Of a stretch of 64,000 bases of DNA, positions 37,704 through 45,104 are shown piece after piece (position 1 is the first letter of the stretch; each line of letters begins with the position of its first letter). Under the pieces are notes generated by a model. It saw only the letters and a list, made by a program, of their open reading frames with translations. It made no database searches and was not told where the DNA came from. The translations under genes were made by a program, and so were the position numbers. Source of the DNA: Aquilonibacter sp963820185 (GTDB lineage Bacteria > Vulcanimicrobiota > Vulcanimicrobiia > Vulcanimicrobiales > Vulcanimicrobiaceae); the NCBI GenBank assembly GCA_963820185.1, contig CAWFYV010000002.1, forward strand, positions 682,001 through 746,000, read 5' to 3'.

Positions 37704-38140
37704 TCGCCCTATTGTTAGCCGCGGTGCTCGCACCGGCGACGCCGGCACCGCAGCATCTCGCGACGATTATTGTGCATGCGCCGCGCGCAATGCTCACGTT
37801 ACAGGTGGCGACGACGGAGCAGGAACGCGAAACCGGCTTGATGAGCGTCACGCACCTGCCGGCGCATACCGGCATGGTCTTCGTCTTCGAGCAAGACGCG
37901 CCGGTGACGTTTTGGATGAAAGATACGCTCGTGCCACTCGATATGGTGTTCGTTGCGGCCGACGGCACGGTGCGCAGCATCGCTGTAAACGTGCCGGTGG
38001 TTCCCGAAGATACGCCGGATGACAAGATACCAACGCGCCCCGGCATTGCGAAGTACGTGATCGAATTGCCGGCTGGCGAAGCGCGGAAAGATGGCATTGT
38101 GCCCAACGTGAAGCTCAGCGAAATCGCAGGTTTGCACTAA
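37700..38140 (+). CDS. DUF192 family exported protein
   Basis: A 146-residue protein starting at a GTG that overlaps the polA stop by 4 bp. A short signal peptide precedes the DUF192 domain: LTLQVATTEQERETGLMSVTHLPAHTGMVFVFEQDAPVTFWMKDTLVPLDMVFV, ending with AKYVIELPAGEARKDGIVPNVKL. The R/E-x-G-L-M and FWMKxTxxPLDxxF motifs are diagnostic. DUF192 proteins are small periplasmic or envelope proteins of unknown role in bacteria and archaea. Coupling to polA is probably positional rather than functional. Confidence 0.9.
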   Translation: MIALLLAAVLAPATPAPQHLATIIVHAPRAMLTLQVATTEQERETGLMSVTHLPAHTGMVFVFEQDAPVTFWMKDTLVPLDMVFVAADGTVRSIAVNVPVVPEDTPDDKIPTRPGIAKYVIELPAGEARKDGIVPNVKLSEIAGLH

Positions 38141-38182
38141 AAAAAAGCACGCGGGCGTCACGTTTACGCGCGAGGCGGCGTT

Positions 38183-38563
38183 ATGGAGAGCATGAAACTC
38201 ATACTTCTGTCAGGCCTGGCGCTGGGCGCAGCGCTCGCCGTGGCACCAATCGCAGCATCGGCTGTGACAGATGTCGCACCATATGCTGGTCCTACGGGTG
38301 GGATTTGCGGCTATCTGAACGCGCCGCCGGCGCAAATCGCCGCATTGCAAATCTTGCCGGTTCCCGAAAACATCATCGTAGCAAACTCGGCGGCCGCGAC
38401 TGCGACCACAACGGTACAGACCGACGGCAGCTTCTGCTTCGAGCATCTCCCGCCGCAGATCTACACGATCACTGCGTTCGGCGACTCTCCGGCGCAATAC
38501 CAGGGAACGGTACAAGTCGTCGCCGGCAAGACGCGATGGCTCCAGGTGGACCCGCGCAGCTAG
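38183..38563 (+). CDS. Small exported protein with a carboxypeptidase-regulatory-like fold
   Basis: A 126-residue protein with a signal peptide (KLILLSGLALGAALAVA, cleaved near ASA). The mature part is a single beta-sandwich-like domain with GGICGYLNAP, TTVQTDGSFCFEHLPPQIYTITAFGD and a closing GTVQVVAGKTRWLQVD. The DGSFxFxxLPPxxYT pattern matches the carboxypeptidase-regulatory/prealbumin-like fold used in adhesive or structural proteins. Two Cys could form a disulfide. The start may be 38183 or the in-frame ATG at 38192, which has GGAG just upstream. Ends head-to-head with the Gly-rich gene. Confidence 0.6.
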   Translation: MESMKLILLSGLALGAALAVAPIAASAVTDVAPYAGPTGGICGYLNAPPAQIAALQILPVPENIIVANSAAATATTTVQTDGSFCFEHLPPQIYTITAFGDSPAQYQGTVQVVAGKTRWLQVDPRS

Positions 38564-39547
38564 CTACTTCGGTGCAGCCGGCGCCGTTGTGGCCGCCGGC
38601 GCATCCAACGAGGTGAGCGATAGGGTTGCCGTATCGAGTGAATACTTTCCCGCACCCACAAACTGATTCGGGTTTGCACAAATCACGCTCTGTTCGGGAC
38701 CAAAGACCTCGACGAGATTCGGCGGTCCGCATTGCGCTTGCGTCAGTTGATACGTTGTGAGGAACGTCGCACCCGGCGTGTTCGGTTGAACCTCGTACGA
38801 ATTGTACGTGACGTCGTGACCTTCATCGTCCTCGTCGACGATCGCACCGAAGACGACAGCTGAGGTAACGCCGATGGCCATCGCGCCCCAGAATCCACCG
38901 CCCCAATAGTACGGCGCCGGCGCCCACACCATGCCGCCGTTCCAGCCATAGTATCCGCCGCCATAGACGGGGTTATTGACGCGATTGTTTTGGCGGTCGC
39001 TACGATTGCCTTGGCGATTATCTTGGCGGTCGCCACGATTGCCTTGGCGATTGTCTTGCCGATCGCCGCGATTGTCTTGGCGATCACCGCTGTTGTTGGT
39101 GCGGTTATCCTGGCGATTACCGCTATTGCTTTGGCGATTGCCGGCGCCTTGATTATTGCCGAGGCCTTGGTTATTCCCGATACCCTGATTGTTGCCGATG
39201 CCTTGACCGGTCGAGGGACGCTGCGCTACGCCCGGACGCTGCATGCCGCCGCCGCTGCCGCCTCGCATGAAATCGTTGCCGGTGAAGTTATACCCGCCGC
39301 TCGTGCGTGCACCACCACCGCCGCCGCGTGCACCGCCGCCGCCGCTCGGGCGTGCTCCGCCACCGCGTGCACCGCCGCCACCGCTCGGGCGTGCACCGCC
39401 GCCGCCACCACGTCCGCCACCGCCACCGCCGCGTGCGCCGCCACCACCGCCACCGCGTCCGCCACCGCCGCCACGCGCGCTTGCGTTGAGCGTGAAGCAA
39501 AATTGAAATGCCAACAGCATCGAGAGAAAGACGGCAAAATATTTCAT
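38564..39547 (-). CDS. Exported Gly-rich and Asn/Arg/Gln-repeat protein
   Basis: A 327-residue protein with a signal peptide (KYFAVFLSMLLAFQFCFTLNASA). Residues about 25-95 are a Gly-rich block with Arg, Ala, Pro and Ser (RGGGGGRGGGGGGARG type). Residues about 105-185 are short repeats (GIGNNQG, GNRQDNR, GDRQDNRQ). A Tyr/Trp-rich patch (YGGGYYGWNGGMVWAPAPYYWGG), a membrane-like segment and a C-terminal domain with two Cys (AQCGPPNLVEVFGPEQSVICANPNQF) follow. It is probably a surface or matrix protein; the polar repeats could be disordered or amyloid-like. It shares 4 bp with the upstream gene and is likely co-expressed with it. Confidence 0.7.
   Translation of the reverse strand: MKYFAVFLSMLLAFQFCFTLNASARGGGGGRGGGGGGARGGGGGGRGGGGGARPSGGGGARGGGARPSGGGGARGGGGGARTSGGYNFTGNDFMRGGSGGGMQRPGVAQRPSTGQGIGNNQGIGNNQGLGNNQGAGNRQSNSGNRQDNRTNNSGDRQDNRGDRQDNRQGNRGDRQDNRQGNRSDRQNNRVNNPVYGGGYYGWNGGMVWAPAPYYWGGGFWGAMAIGVTSAVVFGAIVDEDDEGHDVTYNSYEVQPNTPGATFLTTYQLTQAQCGPPNLVEVFGPEQSVICANPNQFVGAGKYSLDTATLSLTSLDAPAATTAPAAPK
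38980..39215. repeat. Imperfect short tandem repeats encoding GNNQG / GDRQDNRQ units
   Basis: A run of degenerate 9- to 30-bp units (on the plus strand variants of CGATTGCCTTGGCGATTATC) within the Gly-rich gene. It reads in frame on the minus strand as polar GDRQDNRQGN and GIGNNQG repeats. Such tracts change length by slippage, and assembly may have collapsed copies. Confidence 0.8.
39300..39480. repeat. GGC/CCG-rich low-complexity tract encoding Gly-rich repeats
   Basis: A long stretch dominated by CCGCCACCGCCGC-type triplets on the plus strand, encoding Gly runs with interspersed Arg-Ala-Pro-Ser on the minus strand (Gly-rich block of the 38564-39547 protein). Spurious long frames on the other strand and in other frames come from this bias. 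Confidence 0.8.
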
Positions 39548-39987
39548 TGCTTGATCACCTGATCGAGGGTCCCGTGAAGCGTAACGTAGGTGCCGCTCTT
39601 TGTGCTAAACGAGAGCATCACCGCATGCGCCGGTAGTTTCTGCGAAGATAGCGTAAGCGGCTGCGCTTCACCGGTATAGTTGAGATACACCGTTCCGGTC
39701 GTAAGTGCGAGCGCGTTGCTCGTTCCCTTTTGCACGAGAATCACCGAGGTGGGAAGGCAGACGATGATCTTGCCTTGGTACGAGCAGGCTGAGCGATTGA
39801 CTACGAGCGTACCTTTGCCATCGGCAGTTGTAATAAAGAGCGAGCCGCTAAACACGTTGACCGTGACGCCAGCGTATGTGTCGAACGATCCGTCGGCATC
39901 GTGGATTTGGAGCGTTCCGGCGGCGCGAGCGGAATTGGTATTTAGTCCAATGAGGATGAGTGCGGCGAGTAATGCTGTAAGGCGCAT
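39544..39987 (-). CDS. Exported hypothetical protein
   Basis: A 147-residue protein with a signal peptide (RLTALLAALILIGLNTNSARA). The mature part is beta-rich: TLQIHDADGSFDTYAGVTVNVFSGSLFITTADGKGTLVVNRSACSYQG, a Cys pair (SACSYQGKIIVCLP) and LALTTGTVYLNYTG. The repeated strand-turn pattern with VxVFSGSLxI resembles FecR- or LPS-export-type periplasmic beta-sheet folds, but there is no clear family. Its stop overlaps the start of the Gly-rich repeat protein by 4 bp, so the two are co-translated and may act together at the surface. Confidence 0.6.
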   Translation of the reverse strand: MRLTALLAALILIGLNTNSARAAGTLQIHDADGSFDTYAGVTVNVFSGSLFITTADGKGTLVVNRSACSYQGKIIVCLPTSVILVQKGTSNALALTTGTVYLNYTGEAQPLTLSSQKLPAHAVMLSFSTKSGTYVTLHGTLDQVIKQ

Positions 39988-39994
39988 GATGCGT

Positions 39995-40888
39995 TCAGCC
40001 TAGTCGCCGAAGACCGCTCGGGACAACCATGCGCGAAGGGTTACTTCGCAGGTGGAGCCTATTCGTCAGGCCCTCGAACTTTGCGGCGCTCTCCTCGTCG
40101 GCCGGAGTCATCGTGCGCAAGGACAGGTCCGGCCGGGTCCAGATGCTGAGATCCACACAGTACATCGCAAGCCTTCCCACTACGGCATGGCTCCGAATCG
40201 CGACGTCTTCGCCGGTGAGGTCGTGCGCTACGATGCGCCGGTTCCAGGCTCGCAGAAAAAGCCGTTCGTGCCTGATCGTCTCATAGACCGCCTCGACGAG
40301 CGGACTTGGTCGTTCAGACGAATAGTTAAGCCGAAAAATTCCGACGGCTTTCGTGATGTATTCTTCGCGATCGGGGCCGAGGAACGCAGCGAATTCCGGA
40401 TCGACGAGGCTTCGCACCAGGTAATTGCGTTCTACCGGCGAGCGATATCGAGAGTGGCCGTAGAGCGCATCGGAGAGGGGATTCCACCGCAGCGGCGTGA
40501 GAATACGATCGCCGATCGAAGCGGCAACGCCGTGCATGTTGTCCAAGAGTGCCGCGAGCGGCTGCGGGATCGTCACGTCGATTTCGGCCACGGCGGCTAC
40601 GGGCCGCGTTGCACCGGCGAGTTCGAGCATGTACTCGAGTTCTACGTTCGAAAGCCGAAGCGCAACCGCAATGCCGGTTAAAGTCGCGGGCGACGGATTG
40701 ATCTGATCACCCGCTTCCAGCCGCGCGTACCACTTCACCCCAATGTCGGCGAGAAACGCAACCTCTTCCCGGCGCAAGCCGGGCGTGCGGCGCCCACGTG
40801 TCGACGAAATGCCGACCTGTTCCGGTTTGATCTGCTCGCGGCGCTCGCGCAGAAATCGCCCAAGGGCCTGCCGGCCGGTTTCATCCAT
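39995..40888 (-). CDS. XRE-family helix-turn-helix regulator with MmyB-like ligand domain
   Basis: A 297-residue regulator. The N-terminal XRE-type HTH is of the MmyB subgroup: LGRFLRERREQIKPEQVGISSTRGRRTPGLRREEVAFLADIGVKWYARLEAGDQINPSPATLTGIAVAL. The C-terminal domain (about 110-270; PQPLAALLDNMHGVAASIGDRILTPLRWNPLSDALYG) is the PAS-like MmyB domain thought to bind fatty-acid-like ligands. The start at the ATG at 40888 gives the standard N-terminus; the longer open frame is not conserved. It is divergent from the 41080 gene, a typical layout for a regulator and its target. TATACT at 40942-40937 may be a -10 element but has no good -35. Confidence 0.88.
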   Translation of the reverse strand: MDETGRQALGRFLRERREQIKPEQVGISSTRGRRTPGLRREEVAFLADIGVKWYARLEAGDQINPSPATLTGIAVALRLSNVELEYMLELAGATRPVAAVAEIDVTIPQPLAALLDNMHGVAASIGDRILTPLRWNPLSDALYGHSRYRSPVERNYLVRSLVDPEFAAFLGPDREEYITKAVGIFRLNYSSERPSPLVEAVYETIRHERLFLRAWNRRIVAHDLTGEDVAIRSHAVVGRLAMYCVDLSIWTRPDLSLRTMTPADEESAAKFEGLTNRLHLRSNPSRMVVPSGLRRLG

Positions 40889-41079
40889 CCGGCAGCCGGG
40901 TTCCCGATCGAGAACGCTCCTCTCGCGCACCGGCCGAGTATAGCCCGAAATCGAGCAATTGATGGGTGTCTGTCCAAGACGGCCCTTTCGCAGGTAGCGT
41001 CTTTTCTGAGGGGGTCTTTCGCAAATCCACCCTGCTAATGGGTTAAAAAGATCGTCCGAACGCGCCAAGTATTACTCGA

Positions 41080-41658
41080 ATGAGCGACGTGACGCCGATC
41101 GAGATCGCGCTAGATTTGGAGACGACGCTACTCTACGATGCGTCGCATCTTGCGTTTTCGGGACCAGCCGAACCGCGCATTTGTCTCGTCGCCGCCTTCG
41201 CCTTGACGTCGCAACTCAAACGTATCATCGCCGCGGTCGATCGCGCTGTTCCTGCGCGGGCGCCCTCGGACTTGCGCATCGTTCCAACGCCGATGCGATC
41301 GGCGAATGCCGCACCGCGAGCCTTTTCGATCGAGCCGATGCTAGCACTCCGGAAATTGCAATCGAAGCTCATCCGCGTCACGGAGCCCGGTCTGGCACAC
41401 AGCGGAAACGATATGCTCCTGGATGGCGCGCACGCTATGGGTGCCGAAGCCGAGCAGTTCGTCCGCGACTTTGTACCCTCAAAAGCGCTCCCGGTGCTTG
41501 AGCCTGCCCATGCACGCGGTTCGCAAGCCCTGAACCTGCGGGCGGTTGGTATCACGGTGTATCGTTTGGGAAATCGCGGAATGCCCGAATCGATACTTGC
41601 GCATTGGCACTACATGGCGGATTTTCGGGGCAAACCCCATTTGAAAAGTGGACCTTAG
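41080..41658 (+). CDS. Hypothetical protein, divergent from the MmyB-like regulator
   Basis: A 192-residue soluble protein with no signal peptide. It has no strong motif. The arrangement IEIALDLETT ... ICLVAAFALTSQL ... SIEPMLALRKLQSKLIRVTEPGLA ... LNLRAVGITVYRLGNRG vaguely recalls 2H phosphoesterases (2'-5' RNA ligase-like) in strand order, but the paired HxTx catalytic motifs are absent. I therefore give no function. The position opposite the regulator suggests it is the controlled gene. It ends just before the start of a barrel protein gene. Confidence 0.55.
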   Translation: MSDVTPIEIALDLETTLLYDASHLAFSGPAEPRICLVAAFALTSQLKRIIAAVDRAVPARAPSDLRIVPTPMRSANAAPRAFSIEPMLALRKLQSKLIRVTEPGLAHSGNDMLLDGAHAMGAEAEQFVRDFVPSKALPVLEPAHARGSQALNLRAVGITVYRLGNRGMPESILAHWHYMADFRGKPHLKSGP

Positions 41659-41700
41659 CCGATGGTTGAACCGCGCGTAGGCGCCCCCTACGCTTCTCGC

Positions 41701-42513
41701 ATGCGTGTGTTAGTTTTTCTGGGGCTCTTCGTTGCCATAGCTACAGCCAACGCTGCCGCAGACCAGACGGCGCAGGCTCCTTCAGCGTCGCCGTCACCGT
41801 CGCCGTCGCCTAGCCCGGCGTGGACGCCGCCCCCGCTCTACCAGATGAATGACGACATCTTCACGGTCGACCGCGACGGCACGCTCTATTACTACTTTCA
41901 GTCAAATACCGATGGGACCGCCAAGGTCAAATCGGAGATCCGCTACGGCAGAAATCTTTGGAACGACAACGCCCAGTTGCGCATACGAATCCCGTTCATA
42001 ACAAAATATCCGCTCACGGGCAATCCCTATACCGGTCTCGGTAACATCGAGCTCGGATATTCGTACAACGTCTCCTCAAAAAAGTTCGACCACTCGCTCG
42101 AGATTCGCGGCGCATTCGCAACCGCGGCGAACGGTGTCTCCAGCAACGACACGCAGCTTAAGGGCTTCTATAACCTCAAGTGGAAATTTGGTTGGGGCTC
42201 GATCGCCTACGCCAACGAATACGATCAGACGGTCATCAAGCCGCCCGGACCCGGTAACTCGTGGACGAGCTATTACGAGGGCAAACTGACCCTCCCGGAA
42301 TACGCCTTCGTGCGCGCGTTACGTGGACTGAAAACCTCCGCGTTCTATAACTACCGCGTGCTTTTTGACTCCGGAGGCGTATGGAAGGGTGCGCTCGGCG
42401 GAACGATATTCGGCAATATGAACGACGTCGCACTGTCGATTACCGACTCGTGGGGCATTGGTAACCGGCTGTGGAGATATAAGTTCGAAGCCAACGCGAC
42501 GGCCAGATTCTAG
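41701..42513 (+). CDS. Predicted outer-membrane beta-barrel (transporter-like)
   Basis: A 270-residue protein. Starting from the ATG at 41701 gives a signal peptide (RVLVFLGLFVAIATANAAA) and a Pro/Ser tract (SASPSPSPSPSPAWTPPP). The rest is about ten amphipathic strands (TLYYYFQSNTD, AQLRIRIPFITKYP, LGNIELGYSYNVSS, DHSLEIRGAFAT, FYNLKWKFGWGSIAYANEY) ending in Phe, the usual outer-membrane targeting residue (FEANATARF). Resembles the MetA-pathway/phenol-degradation-type barrels; specificity unknown. It is 9 bp from the AspT-type transporter, so a joint transport role is plausible. Confidence 0.65.
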   Translation: MRVLVFLGLFVAIATANAAADQTAQAPSASPSPSPSPSPAWTPPPLYQMNDDIFTVDRDGTLYYYFQSNTDGTAKVKSEIRYGRNLWNDNAQLRIRIPFITKYPLTGNPYTGLGNIELGYSYNVSSKKFDHSLEIRGAFATAANGVSSNDTQLKGFYNLKWKFGWGSIAYANEYDQTVIKPPGPGNSWTSYYEGKLTLPEYAFVRALRGLKTSAFYNYRVLFDSGGVWKGALGGTIFGNMNDVALSITDSWGIGNRLWRYKFEANATARF

Positions 42514-42522
42514 CCTGACGCC

Positions 42523-44220
42523 ATGATCGCTTGGTTCGTAAGCACACTACAACAACGCCCGGAGCTCGCGGTCTTTCTCGCGCTTGCAATCGGCTACGTT
42601 GTCGGGCCGCTGAGCGTTAAAAGTTTTCACCTCGGGAACGTGACGGCGACGCTGCTCGCCGGCGTGCTGGTAGGCCAACTCAACGTTCCCGTCGGCGGGC
42701 CGCTTGAAGCGTTTTCATTCATGTTATTTCTTTTCGCGGTCGGTTATAAAGTTGGGCCGCAGTTCTTCGCCGGACTCAGCAAAGACGGCATCGCGCAGAT
42801 CGGATTTGCGGTGTTCTCGTGCCTCGCGGGGCTCGCCGTGACGGCCGGCTTTGCGCTCGCCGTGCATTTTAACGTCGGACAGGCCGCCGGGCTCTTGGCG
42901 GGCGCGCTCACGCAATCGGCGGCGATCGGAACCGCGAGCGACGCAATTGGCCGGCTCGGGCTGGATCCTGCGATTACGAAGACGTTTCAAACCGAAGTCG
43001 CCGTCGGTTACGCGGTAACCTACGTGATTGCCACGTTCGTCGCGGTGCTCGTGTGCTCGCGACTCGTTCCGTGGTTGTTCCGTTTTGACTTGGCCGAAGA
43101 GTGTAGAAAGCTCGCGGCCGAAATGGGGCTGAAGCCCGAGCTGCCTCCGGGCGTGTTCACCGCCAATTTGCCTAACAGTGTTCGCGCTGTGCGCGTGAAC
43201 GGGAGCGGCATGGCGGGCAAGAGTGTCGGCGAGATCGAGAGCGAGTTTGCGCAACGCGGACAACGCGTATTTATCGCAGCGATCCGTCGCGGTGACGCGA
43301 TCGCGAGCGCGACGCCGTCCGACATCGTTGCAGAAGGCAACGTCATTGCATTGGCCGGTCCATCCGAAGCGATTATTTTGGAGGCGGCAGGAGCCGAGGT
43401 GCACGATCCCGTGCTGCTCGATATCCCACTCCAACAACTCGACGTCGTCGTGACGAATGCTGCGGCAATTGGATTGACCGTTGAAGAGCTGATGACCGGG
43501 CGCGGGCGCGGCGTCGTGCTCAAAAAGATCACGCGAACCAGCGTCGAGATTCCGGCGCTTCCACGTACGGTCATCGAGCGCGGCGATACGCTGCAGATCG
43601 CGGGTTTCCACGACAGCGTGGAGCGGGCCGCGACGGCATTGGGTTATCCCTTGCGTCCGTCGCCGACCGCCGACGTCGTGTTTATCGCGCTTGCGATTGT
43701 CATCGGCGGTCTTTTCGGCATGTTGAGTGTGACCATCGGCGGGATCCCCGTGGGTTTGGGCGCGAGCGGCGGCGCGCTGGTCGCGGGTCTCGTCGGCGGC
43801 TATTTACGCGGTCGCTCACCAACGTTTGGAAACATCTCACCGGGTGCGCAATGGGTGTTCGATTCATTCGCACTCACGGTGTTCATCGCCGTCGTCGGTA
43901 TCAAAGCCGGTCCCAGTTTCATCGGCGGCGTCGCGGCTGCCGGAGTACCGTTGGTGCTGGGCGGAATCCTCGTTCCGCTCATCGCGCTGCTGCTCGCAGC
44001 CTGCTTCGGGAAATTTGTGCTGCGCTTGAATAACGTCGTGCTGTGTGGCGCCTTAGCCGGCGCCGATACGACGACGGCCGCCTTGGGTGCCGTGCAAGAC
44101 GCGGCCAAGAGCAACCTGGTGACGCTCGGGTACACGATAACCTACGCGGTCGGCAACATCTTGCTCACCGTGTGGGGCACCGTGATCGTCGCACTTTTCG
44201 CGACCAAGACGTCGATATAA
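42523..44220 (+). CDS. AspT/YidE/YbjL-type transporter with two TrkA-C domains
   Basis: A 565-residue membrane protein with the AspT layout: an N-terminal block of about five helices (ELAVFLALAIGYVVGPLSVKSF, FMLFLFAVGYKVGPQFF), a central cytoplasmic pair of TrkA-C domains (about 200-370; AVRVNGSGMAGKSVGEIE, VVLKKITRTSVEIPALPRTVIERGDTLQIAG), and a C-terminal helix block repeating the first (DVVFIALAIVIGGLFGML, GALVAGLVGGYLRGRSP, FIAVVGIKAGPSF, NVVLCGALAGADTTTAALG). In AspT these form an aspartate:alanine exchanger; most homologues have unassigned substrates. The two (G-x-K-x-G-P-x-F) repeats mark the duplicated transport domains. Confidence 0.88.
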   Translation: MIAWFVSTLQQRPELAVFLALAIGYVVGPLSVKSFHLGNVTATLLAGVLVGQLNVPVGGPLEAFSFMLFLFAVGYKVGPQFFAGLSKDGIAQIGFAVFSCLAGLAVTAGFALAVHFNVGQAAGLLAGALTQSAAIGTASDAIGRLGLDPAITKTFQTEVAVGYAVTYVIATFVAVLVCSRLVPWLFRFDLAEECRKLAAEMGLKPELPPGVFTANLPNSVRAVRVNGSGMAGKSVGEIESEFAQRGQRVFIAAIRRGDAIASATPSDIVAEGNVIALAGPSEAIILEAAGAEVHDPVLLDIPLQQLDVVVTNAAAIGLTVEELMTGRGRGVVLKKITRTSVEIPALPRTVIERGDTLQIAGFHDSVERAATALGYPLRPSPTADVVFIALAIVIGGLFGMLSVTIGGIPVGLGASGGALVAGLVGGYLRGRSPTFGNISPGAQWVFDSFALTVFIAVVGIKAGPSFIGGVAAAGVPLVLGGILVPLIALLLAACFGKFVLRLNNVVLCGALAGADTTTAALGAVQDAAKSNLVTLGYTITYAVGNILLTVWGTVIVALFATKTSI

Positions 44221-44254
44221 GGAAAGGCGCCGCGGCGGCCAGTAAAAGGGGTGC

Positions 44255-45067
44255 GTGCCCGAGTTACCTGAAGTCGAGACCATTGCCCGCGGCCTAGCTC
44301 ACACGGTTGCGGGGAAGACGATCGACTCCGTTAAGATTCATCTTCCGAAAATGGCCGTCGCGCCACCCGGCGTGCGGTTTGCTGCCGCCCTGCGCGGCGA
44401 GCGGATCGAGGGCGTCGGGCGGCGCGCGAAATATGTCGTAATGGAGCTCCGATCGGGACGCAAGCTGGTCACCAGCCTGCGGATGACCGGTCGTTTGGTG
44501 GTCCAGCGTGCGGGCGAAACGGACTATCCGGGGACGCACGTGGTGCTGCATTATACGGATGGAACCCGCCTGTCTTTTGCCGACGTGCGGACCTTCGGGC
44601 GCATGCGGCTGGTCGAACCAGGTGAGCCCTGGGACGCCGATCTGGGCGTGGAGCCCCTCTCTTCTGCCTTTACACCGGAGGGCTTTGCAGGTATGCTCTC
44701 TGGGCGGACGACGCCGATCAAGACACTGCTCCTCGATCAACACCGCATCGCAGGCATCGGTAATATCTATGCGTGCGAGGCGCTGTGGGAAGCCGGGATC
44801 CGTCCCAGCAAGCCCGCTAAGGCGTTAACCAAGCCGGCCGTTGTGCGGCTTTACCACGCAATCCGCGATGTTTTGTCTCGTGCAACCGAAATGCGCGGTA
44901 CGAGCGTCGATGACTACGTGGATGCCGAGGGCCTCCAAGGGGGATTTCAAAACGCCCTCTCGGTGTACGGGAAGCTTGGAGAACCTTGCCCGCGATGCGG
45001 AAGACCAATAGTACGAACGGTACTTGCGCAACGCGGAACCTGGTGGTGTCGAAATTGTCAGCGTTGA
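44255..45067 (+). CDS. mutM: Formamidopyrimidine-DNA glycosylase
   Basis: A 270-residue bifunctional glycosylase/AP lyase that removes 8-oxoguanine and formamidopyrimidines. The start GTG is decoded so that Pro2-Glu3 (PELPEVETIARGL) provides the catalytic N-terminus. Lys at about 58-60 (GRRAKYVV), the H2TH segment (LDQHRIAGIGNIYACEALWEAGI) and the C-terminal zinc finger (CPRCGRPIVRTVLAQRGTWWCRNCQR, four Cys) are all present. Length is standard. AAAAGGG lies just upstream. It precedes rpsA by 37 bp. Confidence 0.96.
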   Translation: MPELPEVETIARGLAHTVAGKTIDSVKIHLPKMAVAPPGVRFAAALRGERIEGVGRRAKYVVMELRSGRKLVTSLRMTGRLVVQRAGETDYPGTHVVLHYTDGTRLSFADVRTFGRMRLVEPGEPWDADLGVEPLSSAFTPEGFAGMLSGRTTPIKTLLLDQHRIAGIGNIYACEALWEAGIRPSKPAKALTKPAVVRLYHAIRDVLSRATEMRGTSVDDYVDAEGLQGGFQNALSVYGKLGEPCPRCGRPIVRTVLAQRGTWWCRNCQR

Positions 45068-45104
45068 TCCGCAAAAATAAAAATTGTTAGGTAGGAACCA
45101 CAAC

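Noticed and set aside
38980..39215. CRISPR-like array
   Set aside because: The units are short, degenerate and continuous without unique spacers, and they encode protein repeats in frame.
39243..39562. Pro-rich and Ala/Thr-rich frames opposite the Gly-rich gene
   Set aside because: They are direct consequences of GGC/CCG triplet repeats read on the other strand.
41080..41658. 2'-5' RNA ligase-like (2H phosphoesterase) assignment
   Set aside because: Strand order is suggestive, but the two HxTx/HxSx motifs required for catalysis are not present.
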